Shown here: positions 1 through 11,372 of the stretch, piece by piece | Layout: the number at the start of each line of letters is the position of its first letter | Numbering within the stretch: position 1 is the first letter of the stretch | From: Neodontobutis hainanensis | Lineage: Eukaryota; Chordata; Actinopteri; Gobiiformes; Odontobutidae | Direction of reading: 5' to 3' | DNA length: 64,000 nucleotides | Assembly (NCBI GenBank): GCA_024349245.1 | Contig: JALDNG010000016.1 | Span: 496,001-560,000 of the forward strand | The notes under the pieces: generated by a model | What the model was told of the DNA's origin: nothing | Databases searched by the model: none | The model's input: the letters and a program-made list of their open reading frames with translations, nothing else | Translations under genes and position numbers: made by a program

Positions 1-335
1 AAAAACGACCTCTGAGGCTAATTGTGATCATTTGAGGTTATGTATTTGATGACAAAAAGTTAGTGTCGCTTTAAGATTTTATGACGTAGTTCGTTCTCAT
101 TTGTCTAACTCCCGTTTTAAAGCGTTTAAAATATCATTAGAATGACAAGTACCGGTAATTTCTGCCACAGGCATCAACCAACTCACTTTAACTGCAATAA
201 TCGCATCACATTAGCACTTTCCGTTCAACAGTTCCAACAAGGGAGTGTCAGGTAAAAAAAAATAAAAAAATAAATGAGAAAAGAAAAAAAGGGGAAAAAG
301 ATACTTCGACACCTGCGACTGTCATGTATACTTAC

Positions 336-573
336 ACCACACAAGTGTCAAAGCCATGGCGTGAGGAATAAGGGTGAATCCATAGAGCGCACCGACGTGT
401 AATAAGGACATGAGGATGATATTTCTCCACACCAGCTTCATCGGTGGTCTGGGACCCTCTTTTTCCTTATACGTAACGTCAAAAACATCATCCGCCGTGG
501 ACGTTTCCGCTAGGCTGTGGCCGTTTTGGTGCTTCGTCGGAGCGGGGAGGTTGATCGTCTGCGTTTCAGTCAT
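336..573 (-). CDS. scd: Stearoyl-CoA desaturase, first coding exon (partial gene)
   Basis: Encodes the first 79 residues of a delta-9 acyl-CoA desaturase, the ER-membrane di-iron enzyme that places a cis double bond in stearoyl- and palmitoyl-CoA. The start is the ATG whose complement is at 571-573. A variable polar N-terminus is followed by the family hallmark DVFDVTYKEKEGPRPP (about residues 29-44) and then VWRNIILMSLLHVGALYG, the start of the first membrane segment. The exon ends at 336 with donor GTAAGT in phase 1, so the histidine-box catalytic core lies beyond the left edge. An in-frame upstream extension to about 750 is 5' UTR read-through, not protein. Family identity is firm; which teleost scd paralogue this is cannot be decided from one exon. 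Confidence 0.9.
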
Positions 574-819
574 TTTTCCAAGTACACGATTCCTGTAAGA
601 GCCAAAAAAGAGACAGTGCAGAGTGAAAAGATATCCAAAATACACTAGACAGGAGAGAAGTACGGTGGCCTGGTAGCCTAGGATATGCGAAGCAACAGTG
701 GGTAATGTATCACTGTAAGGGGTGTGCCTTACCGTGCGCTCTAGTGGCAAAACAAGGAGAAAAGTAGAGGAGATGCGAAGTGTTGGGTCTCCTGTGAGTA
801 AAGTCGCCCTCGTTGTCTA

Positions 820-905
820 TCCCTACGTCGTTTTTAAAGCAATTGGCGGGTGTGGAAATTCGTGCTCGTAGCTGCTAAAGTCTCATTGGCTGTTTGGTAA
901 TCTGA
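820..905 (-). promoter_or_regulatory. Putative scd core promoter
   Basis: Reading toward scd, two CCAAT boxes (complement at 885-889 and 842-846) precede a TATA-like TTTAAAA (832-838). Known SCD promoters use NF-Y CCAAT boxes with SREBP sites. The boxes are seen; their function and a transcription start near 800 are inferred. Confidence 0.4.
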
Positions 906-1496
906 TGTTGCGCGCCTTGCCTCCCTTCGTGACAGCCAGTCAAATTTGGCAGCATTGCAGTTTGATCAGTAGCACTCGAGGAGGTGGTTAAAAAAAATTA
1001 AAAAAATAAAGGTTTCTCCGTGTCAGAGGCTTTCGGAACATCAGTACCCAGTCGCAGTCATCCTCTGGCGTGACTCATTGCTCAGCTGCGGGCAGACCAT
1101 AAAGTCGGGCATTGTTTCAACGAGGGCTGGTTTAGTGCTGTGGCGCATGTAGATAAAAAAAAAGTGCGCCATAGGAGTTAACAGGGTTATTTCTGGTCAA
1201 GAAAACAAATGTGATAGTACAAAAAGAGTCTGGACTTAATTAGAGTCATTTCTAGAGCATGTGGGAGCGCACACTGGTCCCCCCATTGACCTGACCTGAG
1301 ACACCTAAGGCATATTGATCATGCACCCTGATTCTATACAACAAAAGTATTTATCGGCAACACTGCATTGAAAATGCCGAAAAGAATTAGTTATTTTAGG
1401 GTCCTTTTTTCTGCACCTTTACACATTTCTTAGTTTGAACCTTTATAAGAATGCCACAGCACTGAGGCCAACTGATTATTTTTAGCAACTAAAGGT
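906..1496. other. Intergenic spacer upstream of scd
   Basis: No coding exon is recognised. The stretch holds an AP-1/ARE-like TGACTCATTGC near 1071 and several short A-runs, and nothing else clear. Confidence 0.5.
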
Positions 1497-2137
1497 CTAC
1501 TCACTTGAGAAAAGCATTTCAAAATTTTCATAAAACCCAAAGCACACTCAACACACCCAGACTGACAAACGTATAACAGGATACAACCTATGCATTAAGT
1601 AGGATATTTACTCTAAAGATTTGCGTTTTTTACTCTTTTGTAAGTAATTCATTTATGTTTCTGAGCATGGTGCACTGTGGTGGAGAGGATAGTGCACCCG
1701 GTTAGGTAGCAGCAGAGGGGGTTAACCATAGCACCTCCAGCCACAGACCCAAGACCGGCTCTTCTCACTAGAGAAAAGCATTTAAAGGTTTTTATAAAAA
1801 AAAAAAAAAAACACGCACACACCCAGACTGACAAACGTATAACAGGATACAACCTGTCCATAAAGTAGGATATTTACTCTAAAGATTTACGTTTTTTAAC
1901 TCTTTTGTAAGTAATTCATTTATGTTTCTGAGCATGGTGCACCACTGTGATGTTAGTGCACCTGGTTTGGGTGCAGCAGATTGGGGTTTTAATCACCTGG
2001 AGAGCCACAGTGCCAGTCCAAAGACCGGGGAAAATGGAGAGGGTTGTGTCAGGAAGGGCATCCGGCATAAAAACATACCCATGCTACTCGTGCGAACCAC
2101 TTCGCTGTGGCAACCCCCGAATGGGGATACACCGAAA
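1497..2137 (+). repeat. Tandemly duplicated interspersed repeat with LINE-type 3' tail
   Basis: Two diverged copies of a unit of about 264 bp lie head to tail: copy A at 1497-1760 and copy B at 1761-2028. They share the motifs GAGAAAAGCATTT, CAGACTGACAAACGTATAAC and GTAAGTAATTCATTTATG. Copy B continues into a tail containing GTCAGGAAGGGCATCCGGC and CGCTGTGGCAACCCCCGAA (about 2047-2135), the conserved 3' end of a common fish SINE/LINE family. Small ORFs across it are not genes. Confidence 0.7.
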
Positions 2138-2934
2138 TGCAAGTTAACAAAATATGCAGACTGCACAAATTCCACTTGTCTGGTCAGCTTGCTCTTTGAG
2201 AGGCATAAAAGTTCATTTCCGATTCTTACCCACTATGCCAAAAGCCAGAGAGACAAAATCCAGAATAGAACATCCTATCTTTAGGCCAAGGTCTGTTCTG
2301 TTTGTTACAGTGGATGACATCACATAAACGGAGGTAACCTCTCTCCCAGACTAAAACTCGGCCATCCCCGCTGAATAGTCATACTGTGTGACCTTTTTAG
2401 ATAACTGAGATGAATAGATGGATTGTGCAACTGAATGTGTTTGGTAACGGATGATCCAAAAACTGCAGGGCTGGTGCCATCTTCTGGACATACAAAGTAC
2501 TGCATGGTTATCTAAAATAAGTTTTAATGGTATTCTAAATTTAGGATACAGTGATCCATGATTATAATATATACATGAATGTTTTGAAATGATATAGAAT
2601 GTTACACAGGCTACATAAGTTAAGTAACTATAGACCATCAAGCTTTTTGTTTAAAGGTTTGTGGTCATGTGTTAAAAGGGCCATTTTTCTGCTTGGACCT
2701 GAGTAGATATAGAGGAAACAAGGTAAGAAAGAGGGGAATGACAAATAGACCCCTTCTGATCAGAATAGCATTCCCTTAAAAGTAAATTACAAATGTTAGG
2801 ACCTTTTCCAATTTGCTCTCAATTTTGATAATTTGTTATTTTATGATATATATTTTTTATTTTGACTATTTTTAAATGGATGCTACAACCAGGACCATCT
2901 GCACATCTTCATCGTATGAGGTATTAGTTTGGAG
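2138..2934. other. AT-rich spacer without recognised genes
   Basis: No exon, RNA gene or identifiable repeat is seen. Short ORFs here lack any family signature. Confidence 0.5.
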
Positions 2935-3230
2935 ACTCTGGTTGAAGCAGTGGAGCAACAGACACAATACAGGGTGGATGCAATACAAAACAATATAGAC
3001 CATCCCCTGTATTGGGCAGAAAGCAGGCAGTGGACGTCTGAGATCAGTGAGCTACATGATAGAACACCACAAGAACTTCTTCTTCCTCACTGTCATAAGA
3101 CTGTACAATTCTGTGGGAGATGAAGTTTGAATTGATTCATTTATTTTGACTAAAACTAAAATTATTTGAAGAGATCTAACAATTGAATTTTCCCTTGGCG
3201 ATTAATGAACTTAAATTGAATTTTGTTAAA
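2935..3230 (+). repeat. LINE 3'-end fragment
   Basis: A decayed reading frame includes a stretch like the C-terminus of fish non-LTR reverse transcriptases (paired HCHKT and FCGR near 3090-3120). An A/T-rich tail containing AACAATTGAATTTTCCCTTGG follows. The block shares GTGGACGTCTGAGATCAGTG with a second copy near 15712, which shows it is interspersed. Confidence 0.6.
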
Positions 3231-3343
3231 AAAAGAAATCAGGAAAGGCATCAATATACGAACGGTCGGAAAAATAAAGTGGAGTAAAACATGCAGTTTT
3301 TGCCAGTAAAAAACATTTAAAAAGCAAATACTGACTATGAAGA

Positions 3344-3481
3344 TGAATGTTACATCAGATTTTATTACAACAACCATTTCCAAAGATACAGCCCAATTGC
3401 TACCTTTCGAAATGAATATTACGTCAGATTTTATTACAACAACCATTTCCAAAAATACAGCCCAATTGCTACCTTTCGAAA
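3344..3481. repeat. 69-bp tandem duplication spanning the trmt2b stop codon
   Basis: Two direct copies, 3344-3412 and 3413-3481, differ at only a few positions. The gene-proximal copy contains the last trmt2b codons and the TAG (complement 3469-3471). The distal copy repeats the same stop context in the 3' UTR. Confidence 0.9.
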
Positions 3482-5513
3482 AGCAGTACTAGCTCACAGT
3501 GTGGCGTGTGTGGGAACATGTCAACAGGCACAGCTAGCGTTGGACTAAAAGACTGTCCTGTAAGTTTCCTCTGATCATCAGGGGCACAGCAAAGCTCTTT
3601 GAAGTTCCTCATGGCTTCTCCTTCAGGTTTACAGGAAACATATACCAGCCGGTGGATTGCGGGTTGGTTTCGTAAAGCTCTAACCACACGATAATGCAAA
3701 CCGGCTCGAGCAGGGTTGACCACAGCTGTAAGGCCGCTGTCCCTGGAGCTAAACTGGCTCATAAGTCCAGGAAGCACCACTTCTGCCTTTCCAGCAATAA
3801 ACTCACAGTTCAGTACGTTGTTAAGGGCTGCATTATGTTTAGCATCCTCCACTGCCTGCTCCACAAGCTCAACACCGATGATTCTGTCAACTCTTTGTGA
3901 TGTAGTAATACCAATGGCACCTGTCCCACAGCACACGTCAAGGAGAGTACCTCCAGTTTTTGTCCGTTCACCTGCATTGTCTATACTGGGTATGCAAAGA
4001 TCTCTCACGGTCCTGTAGAGCACCTCAGCAGCTGCCTGGTTTACCTGGAAGAAGGCATCAGCAGAGATACGGAACCTGAAGCCCAGGACCTAAAGGAGAC
4101 AAAGTATTATAGCACTTTCAAATCAGCATTTTACTTCTTAACAAAGTAAAAATATTTGGTGATAAGGAACTGTCACATATACAGGGAAAACCTTAAGTTG
4201 GATTAACCTATATTGGCTCATTTAGAAATAGTTTGTACAAGATCAGAAAAGATGTGAAAACTATGTAGAACATTGTAATCTGTTGCATGTGATATGCAAA
4301 TGTATTCTTTGGCAGAGTAAACAATGAAGTGATTTAAAACATAACACTCTTGGCAAGATTCTCCTGGTCACACTCATGCCACTGACTACTATTTGAACCC
4401 TGATTAGATTTACAGTAAATTCATCTCAGTGGAATACAATAATATTATTCCTTTATAAAGCAGTAATACAAAATATGGATATTGGAATTGTCGATAGGAT
4501 AAATTTGTTACAGAATTTGCAATCCTATTCCTGAAAAACAACCTACTGATTTATTATCCGTTTATCTGTCTGACGCTATTGTGAAGACTGTGTAGACTTC
4601 TGACGTCAAAATTTTACTTATGTATAATTAGCATATTGTATAGGCCAATAATCATATTTTTTTCTTATTTGTTATAAATTACCTCATCGTATATGTACGG
4701 CCCACCATGCAGGAGCTGGTAGGGTGATTCTTCATGAGTGCAACGAGTCATGGTACTCTCCTGGAAGAACAGTGAGTCCAGCTGACACACAGATCCTGGT
4801 CCACATGTGAAGTACTCCACCAGGGCAGCCTTGTGCACTGCCACCTCCTCTGCTGTTAGCATTTGTGGGTGAAAGTAGACTATAGCTATAGTATGGCCCT
4901 GCGCATTTGTCCTTACAGTGATCTCTCTCCAGTGGCCACCTGTGTGAAACAGCAGGCAGGGCTCCAGGGAGGAAAGACGAATGAAGTCTTGATAGCATCT
5001 AGCCACAAGTTTGTGCTTCTCAGGCATGTTGAGCAAGTGGTCTCCATTCACACAGACAATGTTATTAGCCCTACCTGTGCCAACATAAAACCCAACTGTC
5101 TTTGGATTTCCGTCTATCCCTATGTTGACAGAAAATGTTGATTTGTTCCTGTACCCATCTCTAACTGGAGAGGGAAGGATGGGTAAAATGGGAAAGCTGG
5201 GTTTACTTCTAATGGATGAGTTGAGATTACCTGAAAGATGTCCACAAAGTCGGGACAGGATTTTTTCCTGGTGGTTTTGCTTTACTTCTAGCTGCTTCTC
5301 ATAACTTAATCTCCACAGTGGAGTGACCACATCAGCCAACCTTTCCTCCCAAGACTGATGTTCAGTTAAATGTGGCTTCTTATGAAGGCTTTTCCACTGC
5401 GCATTTGACAGTAATATCCTCTGTTTACTAGTTGAAAACATTAGATGGGCTGTTTTTACACGACCGCAATTTCCTTGATAGGCAAATAGAAATGATCTAA
5501 CTGACAATGCCAT
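3469..5513 (-). CDS. trmt2b: tRNA/rRNA (uracil-5-)-methyltransferase homolog B, mitochondrial
   Basis: SAM-dependent enzyme of the TrmA/TRMT2 family; the vertebrate B form makes m5U in mitochondrial tRNAs and 12S rRNA. Coding exons: 5513-4683 and 4089-3469, joined in phase 0 by GTAATT/TTTAG, giving 483 aa (human about 504). The N-terminus is basic with few acids, as in a mitochondrial presequence. SWEERLADVVTPLWRLSY (about residues 54-71) and SPVRDGYRNKSTFSVN match TRMT2B. The second exon carries the SAM loop LLDVCCGTGAIG (about 326-337), NPARAGLH (about 402-409), the catalytic cysteine in VYVSCKPEG (about residue 430) and a C-terminal glutamate in HCELVLLF (about 476), so catalysis looks intact. 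Only two coding exons is unusually compact compared with the many-exon mammalian gene as I recall it. The gene is divergent from dnajb12. Confidence 0.93.
4090..4682 (-). other. trmt2b intron
   Basis: A 593-bp intron with canonical ends (donor GTAATT, acceptor TTTAG). It is AT-rich and shows no identifiable elements. Confidence 0.85.
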
Positions 5514-5721
5514 GAATGCTATAAAAAGGTTCAGCTGCCTGTGTATATCTTCAATAGTATGTTTATTTCAAGTAAAACATAACCAAAGCCTTCCTAACTC
5601 ATTGAACTCAAGCAACATACTTTACCCAAACGCGGTATGACGTGTAATATATGAGTCGGGTTGGCTTGTGGACGTCATCGAAGTGCGTCTTGGGGCAAGT
5701 AAACATTTCCGCTGTGTCGCG
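5514..5721. promoter_or_regulatory. Bidirectional promoter between trmt2b and dnajb12
   Basis: Only 208 bp separate the two divergent start codons, so both promoters and 5' UTRs must lie here or overlap the opposite gene. A CRE/ATF-like GACGTCAT sits at 5671-5678. A TATA-like TTTTTATAG lies just before the trmt2b ATG, too close to act as its TATA box. The shared promoter is inferred from spacing. Confidence 0.55.
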
Positions 5722-8700
5722 ATGGACTCGAACAAGGACGAAGCGGAGCGATGTATTAAAATTGCGCAAAATGCGATTAACAACAACCAATTGGATAAAG
5801 CTAGGAAGTTTTTGGAAAAGGCACAGCGCTTGTTTCCGACAGATCAAGTCCAAAGTACGTCGAATAAACGTCTGTTTGATCGGTTGATGCTTTTGTAAAA
5901 TGGTGGGCCGTCGACGTGAAACCAAATCGGCTAACGCTAGCAACGAAACGCACCCTAGCTCTTCCTTATCAACACCGTTAGTTGTGATGTTCAGGTCGAA
6001 CTACCAACAACGTTCTTACTTAGTTTATTGCTTTTGTGTTCAAGTGCGTTGTTATTTGTATGATTTACTTGTACTGCTTTTTGATCTGGTCAAATTTTAG
6101 AAAGCTAACTCGAACGGCTAAAGTAGCTTAGCTTAATACGGTGACCGCTTAACCTAATCGTTTATTATCTTGCAGGTCTGTTGGAGTCCTTAACACAGAA
6201 TGGTAAACCCCCAAGTGAAAATGGCAGTACAATGAACGGTGAGGGTCCATCTGTAAGACACAGGGGCCATCCAGAGGAGGCTGATGTGTCCGGAGAAGGC
6301 CCTACCACAGACTCTGCTAAACCCTACACCGCAGAACAGCTGGAGGCAGTCAGAAAGTGAGTCCAGTACCAGTGTCGGTTTTTGTGTCGTTTTAATTTGT
6401 GTGGTTAGTAGTATGACCATAAGATACTTTTTGTCATAAACGATTTGCCAACTGTTTATCACGAGCAGTTTATCTTGTAGTTCTGAATCTCCCACATTAC
6501 CAGAGGGGGTTAGTTGCCTGTGGATCATTTGACTTGGGCATTGCAAAGTTTATTGTTTTAAAATTAAACACTGTAATATGCCATATTAGGGCTGTACAGG
6601 AATATGTAATGTTGACTATTCTGGTTCCAATCTCTGTCGCTGTTGTTCAATTTCCCCTCAGGTATAGTAAAATAATTTTGTGTGTGTGTGTGTATATATA
6701 TATATATACTGGCAAACTTAAACATTTTAAAGTGCTGTTTATATTCCAGTTTGTATTAAGGAAATCCCACACATTATAGAGTGTTGTTTATATTATACAT
6801 GTCCATCAGCAGAATCAATTTGTTGCCTGGTAGAATGAAAAAACATAGTCCATCACACATTACACTAGACAATTTACTACCTAAGTAAATAAAGTAAACG
6901 TAAAAGAACTAGTACCAAAATGGGAAATGTGTATTTGTCATTGTATTAATCTATTAGTTAATATGATTGCTTCTTTATTTTCAGGATTAAAAGCTGTAAA
7001 GATTACTACCAAATTCTTGGAGTTGAAAAGAACGCTTCAGAAGAGGACCTCAAAAAGGCCTATAGAAAATTAGCTTTAAAATTTCACCCGGACAAAAATC
7101 ATGCGCCTGGAGCCACCGAGGCATTTAAAGGTACAGTTGAATACAATAAAGTACAGTAAAACATCAATTCGTCAAAATTATTCTTTTTGGGCCACCTTAT
7201 GATATCACCAAAGGAAACACAGTGACCCTTTAATTTTGTAGCAGTACCTTTTGTTTTGAAATCAACCAGACTCCTCATAGACTTTGCTTGCTTTGTTTGC
7301 TTGCAGTCTATTGTCACATAAATATTTATCATACCTCCTATATCATACACTTGAGAACTGCTGTTTGAAGACATTAGAAAAAAAGAAAAAAAACGAATAA
7401 CACATTTAGTTTGCAATTAATAAAGAGACATCCCATCAGCAGAAGCGCACACACACTTTCAATTTGTGACTGTTGTAATCGCAAGTGTAAATGTTTATGC
7501 TTTTGTACAGCTATTGGAAATGCATATGCAATATTGAGTAACACGGAGAAAAGAAGGCATTATGACCAGTACGGCGAGGAGAGTTTACAACCAGGCCGAC
7601 AAAGACAACACCACCGGCATGAGTTTGAAGCAGACATCTCACCTGAAGATCTCTTTAACATGTTCTTCGGTGGCGGTTTCCCAACAAGTAAGTCAGCAAG
7701 AATCTGTTTATGTTTAATACCATCTTATTATGTTCTGGTCATTTTATACCCATATGGAAACTCGAGGCTTGTTTTGATATTTTCCTCTTCAATTGACTCT
7801 TCTAGGTAATGTGCATGTTTACAGAAATGGACGAATGCACTTTGCCCATCACAACACGCATGAGCGAAGAGAGCAGCAGAGAGATGTAAGATCTTTTGTT
7901 TGTCACATGAAATTTGATCAGATTTTATTGGTGCTAAAATATTTATATGTGTCTTGTTTTAACAGGGAGGCCTGGCTCTGTTTGTCCAGTTGATGCCTAT
8001 CTTAATACTTATCATTGTGTCTGCTCTGAGCCAATTGATGGTCACGCAGCCGCCCTATAGCCTTAGCTACCGCGCGTAAGTAGTTAATGACATCTTGCGA
8101 GCCTGATGATCTATTTATTGACTTCTGTCATTATTAAAACGTTTGTCTATACATTAGGTCGGCTGGACACATTCACAAAAGGCATACGGCAAACTTAAAG
8201 GTGCCTTTCTATGTGGGGGAGCGCTTCAATGAAGAATATTCTGGAAATGGTCTGAAGAATGTCGAGAGAAGTGTGGAAGAAGACTATATCTCCAACCTCA
8301 GAAACAACTGTTGGAAGGAGAAACAGCAAAGTATGTTGTACAAAGACTGTCATTTTTGTTTCGTTTTTTTTTTTTTAATGTTTTTCTGACACGCAGGGTC
8401 GGCTTTACTCACAGGCCATATATGGGTTGCCAGGAGACAGGTTGCAGATGGGGAAAAAAGCAGCTCATAGATGTGTGGAGCTCTACACAAATTAAGAGTG
8501 ACAGACATTTTGATAATTTTGGATGTGTTTATTTTAAACCACACCTTGTTAGAGTCGGAATTGCTCGTACATCACAGAAAAGATGGAAGTTTATGTGCGC
8601 GCCCTGAACCTTAATAATAATAAACACAATATCTAGCGCTACTGCTCTACTATGCTATTTATGTCCGTGCGGCAAAGAGTTCACGTTGCATGTTATGAAA

Positions 8701-9836
8701 AATAATTGGAGATCTCAACTGGATAGAATCACATTTTTTAAATATGATTTCTCTTGTTCCTCACACTTTGATAATGTCTACATATAAAAAGATCTCATAC
8801 AAAACCAGACGCACAGTGGATCTTCACCTCACCAGTTTTTCATAAGGCTCCAATCGTTGTGTGCCTTTACACGTAGTTCTCGTCCACCACATTGTGTCAG
8901 ACCGGGGCGCTGTGTTCCGGTCTGACGCCCTGTTTTTCTGGGAAAAATAGTGGCGCGTATACCGCCAAACTGTATGGCACACGCAGACAGTGTAAGACAA
9001 AAAGACCCGAACCTGCATGCTCTTCACACCAGAACTGAGCTTTGGCAGGTTCAGGAGTAAGTCAGGACCCACTAAAGCTTTTCTTCCCGAGGCAGAGAGC
9101 ACACTGCCACAGCAGACCCGGTATCAGCTCTGAACTGTAAACATTCTGTAAAGGATGTTTTGGTGAGGGCTATAACTTGGCTTTGAAAGACTTTGGCCTG
9201 AGAATCCTTAATAATTTTCTTTAATTTAAGGGTTAATTTAAGCTGTTAGAATAAATCCTGGAAGCTGTTAATATCTTTTCCAAACACTAATAACTTGTAT
9301 GTCTTTTAAACAGGATAAAACACTTATTATTATTTATTATTATTACTAAATTATTGGTTAAAAGGGCATTGTGCTGCAGTTTAATAATTGATCACAGTAT
9401 TTATTTTTGCAGAACATTAAGCGTCGAACCCGAGCAGCTCAGAAACAACTGAAAATTGTTTGTACTATTATTCTTCAGCTCAGTTGGACCGTCCCTTTTG
9501 AAAAGATAATGTACCTGAGCAGAAGTGTCAGTGTTGCAGTTATCTTGGATGAGTTTCCTAAATTACCAATTTAATTTAAATAATATTATTGCTTAATTAA
9601 AGAGTCCTATGGAAATGTGAGGGTGTGCTGACAACTATCTACTGGACTATACATTACATTACTATACAAGTAGAGGGAATTATGAATTTTATTATTTTCT
9701 ATTTGTTCTTTCAGAGGAAGGTTTACTCTATCGAGCCCGTTATTTTGGGGATTCAGAGTTGTATCAAAGGGCACAGAGGATGGGAACTCCAAGTTGTTCC
9801 AGGCTATCTGAAATTCAGGTTATGCTGGACGGCTAA
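5722..9836 (+). CDS. dnajb12: DnaJ homolog subfamily B member 12
   Basis: ER-membrane J-domain protein that recruits cytosolic Hsc70 for membrane-protein folding and ERAD. Coding exons: 5722-5854, 6176-6356, 6985-7130, 7511-7687, 7806-7885, 7966-8075, 8158-8330, 9715-9836. All are GT/AG and phase-consistent, giving 373 aa (human 375). The N-terminus MDSNKDEAERCIKIA and the FLEKAQRLFP repeat are typical. The J domain spans about 110-175 with HPD at 139-141 (KFHPDKNHAPGA). A Gly/Phe-type EADISPEDLFNMFFGGGFP follows. One membrane segment lies at about 244-264 (LFVQLMPILILIIVSALSQL). The C-terminal DUF1977 region includes EEDYISNLRNNCWKEKQQ and ends SEIQVMLDG. An in-frame upstream start at about 5668 is rejected because homologues begin at MDSNKDE. 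Synteny with ddit4 and spock2 favours dnajb12 over dnajb14. Confidence 0.95.
6677..6710. repeat. Short compound GT/AT microsatellite
   Basis: A GTGTGT run passes into a TATATA run within dnajb12 intron 2. Confidence 0.85.
8331..9714 (+). other. dnajb12 intron 7
   Basis: The largest dnajb12 intron (about 1.4 kb). It contains a 10-bp perfect inverted repeat (8896-8905 and 8917-8926) inside a locally GC-rich block at 8870-9120 that differs from the AT-rich surroundings. No further exon is recognised. Confidence 0.6.
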
Positions 9837-11000
9837 AAAAAACTGCACACATTTGGGTAAGTTACCAACATCATTTAGATGATGACCTGTGATTGCCTAA
9901 TTATACATTGCCTTCAGTCAGTAATTCATTCCTTTGGTTCTTACTGAAGTTGCTGCTTGTGCACACAACACACATGACTCCACCATACTGTTGGAAAATG
10001 GATAATGTTCTATAAAGGACATGATAACCAGTTTGTAACTTTTGGCCTGGTGATTGAAATGTACTCCTGTGTGGTAGCTTGCATTTTTATTTTTGTCTTG
10101 GGTGAGCTTTATTTGGCTAAAGTAAGTCCTGAAATTTGATAGTTGATTCGCCTGAGTCAGATGTTTAAGTGCACAACACACTTGTGTCCTACAATATTTC
10201 AAAACATGCCCTTCTTCAAAGTGCATGGCCTTTCACATTCATAACTGAGATCTCATTTATGGATTATTAGAAAATGGTGTGTCTCTGTACAGAAACAAAA
10301 TTTACTTCTATGTACACATGGTGGATGCGGAGTATGTAAGAAACACCAAAAATGTATAACTAAAGTTGCCTCTTTTGTTCTCACAGGTTCGTTGCTACTT
10401 GAATCTGATCGGAAGAACTTATGTCGAAGCCCACTCATTTGGAGCATAGTACTTTAGCAGACCGAGAGAAGAAGGAAGAAATGCCTTGCTTTCAGTGGGC
10501 AGCAGACCTCATCAGGGAAACTATCTGCAACCGTGTATAGATGGACTTCCTGTACGAACTGTGAGAAGCTTCAGTTGGCTGCTGCTCTTTTTTTATTTTA
10601 TTTTTTACAGTCTTCAAGATCTTGAGTGTCCTCTTGTGTCACAGGAAAATAAGAACATACAATAGCAGAATTTGACAAAGCTGCTTTCTTTCTCAATTAT
10701 TTTTGTTTTAGCTGTAAGTTTTGAGAACCTTCCTGGCCTCTCATTGACATATTTCTGAGCCACTCGCAGGAAAAGTGTGTAATTTTTATAGTTCTTGCCA
10801 TGTATATATTACTGAATTTTACTTTTAACAGTGAAGGGTTTATGGAATTAATATTATTTACTACGCCGTTATGTGGATTTGCTTGTAGCTTATTGGATTA
10901 AGTATCAGAGATCATTGCACAATTCAAAGTAATCTTATTTATTAAATTAACATGCTAAATTAATCTTTTCTGTTTCTTTTCATTTAATTTTTCAGATTTA
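9837..11000 (+). other. dnajb12 3' UTR and downstream sequence
   Basis: Noncoding sequence after the stop codon. A candidate poly(A) signal ATTAAA is at 10941-10946. A possible alternative terminal coding exon at 10387-10449 is discussed in the findings. Confidence 0.5.
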
Positions 11001-11027
11001 TCTAAGATAAACAATTTCTCTTTATAT

Positions 11028-11070
11028 AGATATATATATATATATATATAGATATATATAAATATATAAG
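11028..11070. repeat. AT-dinucleotide repeat between convergent gene tails
   Basis: A TATATA tract interrupted by GATA lies between the dnajb12 and ddit4 3' ends. Confidence 0.85.
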
Positions 11071-11095
11071 CAGACTTAATTTTATAAAAATATAA

Positions 11096-11101
11096 TTTAT
11101 T
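11096..11101 (-). terminator. Candidate ddit4 poly(A) signal
   Basis: AATAAA on the minus strand, about 270 bp after the ddit4 stop codon. No nearer canonical signal was noticed. Confidence 0.45.
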
Positions 11102-11372
11102 TCATGTTGTCAAAAGGCATTAAACATACATGTCATGTGTGACCATATTTGACTGTCAAATACAAAAGCCATCCACATACGGTTGGGATTTTACATTCAG
11201 GTCATGTGTCTGTCGTTTAATCACCCAGAATAAGGTGAGTAGCTGCCCTGGCAGATAAAACCTTGCATAAAAAGTAACATTACAGTTGAGGTACAGTACG
11301 TTTAGTGACAGTTAAGACACTAGTGCATTATTTGACTTATTTGTCCCAGCTCAATGGGACAATAGTGCTTGG

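Noticed and set aside
574..750. N-terminal extension of scd to position 750
   Set aside because: Desaturases start near the ATG at 573; the upstream frame is 5' UTR.
1922..2284. 120-codon plus-strand ORF
   Set aside because: It runs through a duplicated interspersed repeat and its LINE-type tail.
4863..5304. Plus-strand ORFs within trmt2b
   Set aside because: They are antisense shadows of exon 1 with no family similarity.
5668..5721. Upstream in-frame start for dnajb12
   Set aside because: Homologues begin at MDSNKDE; the extra 18 codons show no family similarity and overlap the divergent promoter.
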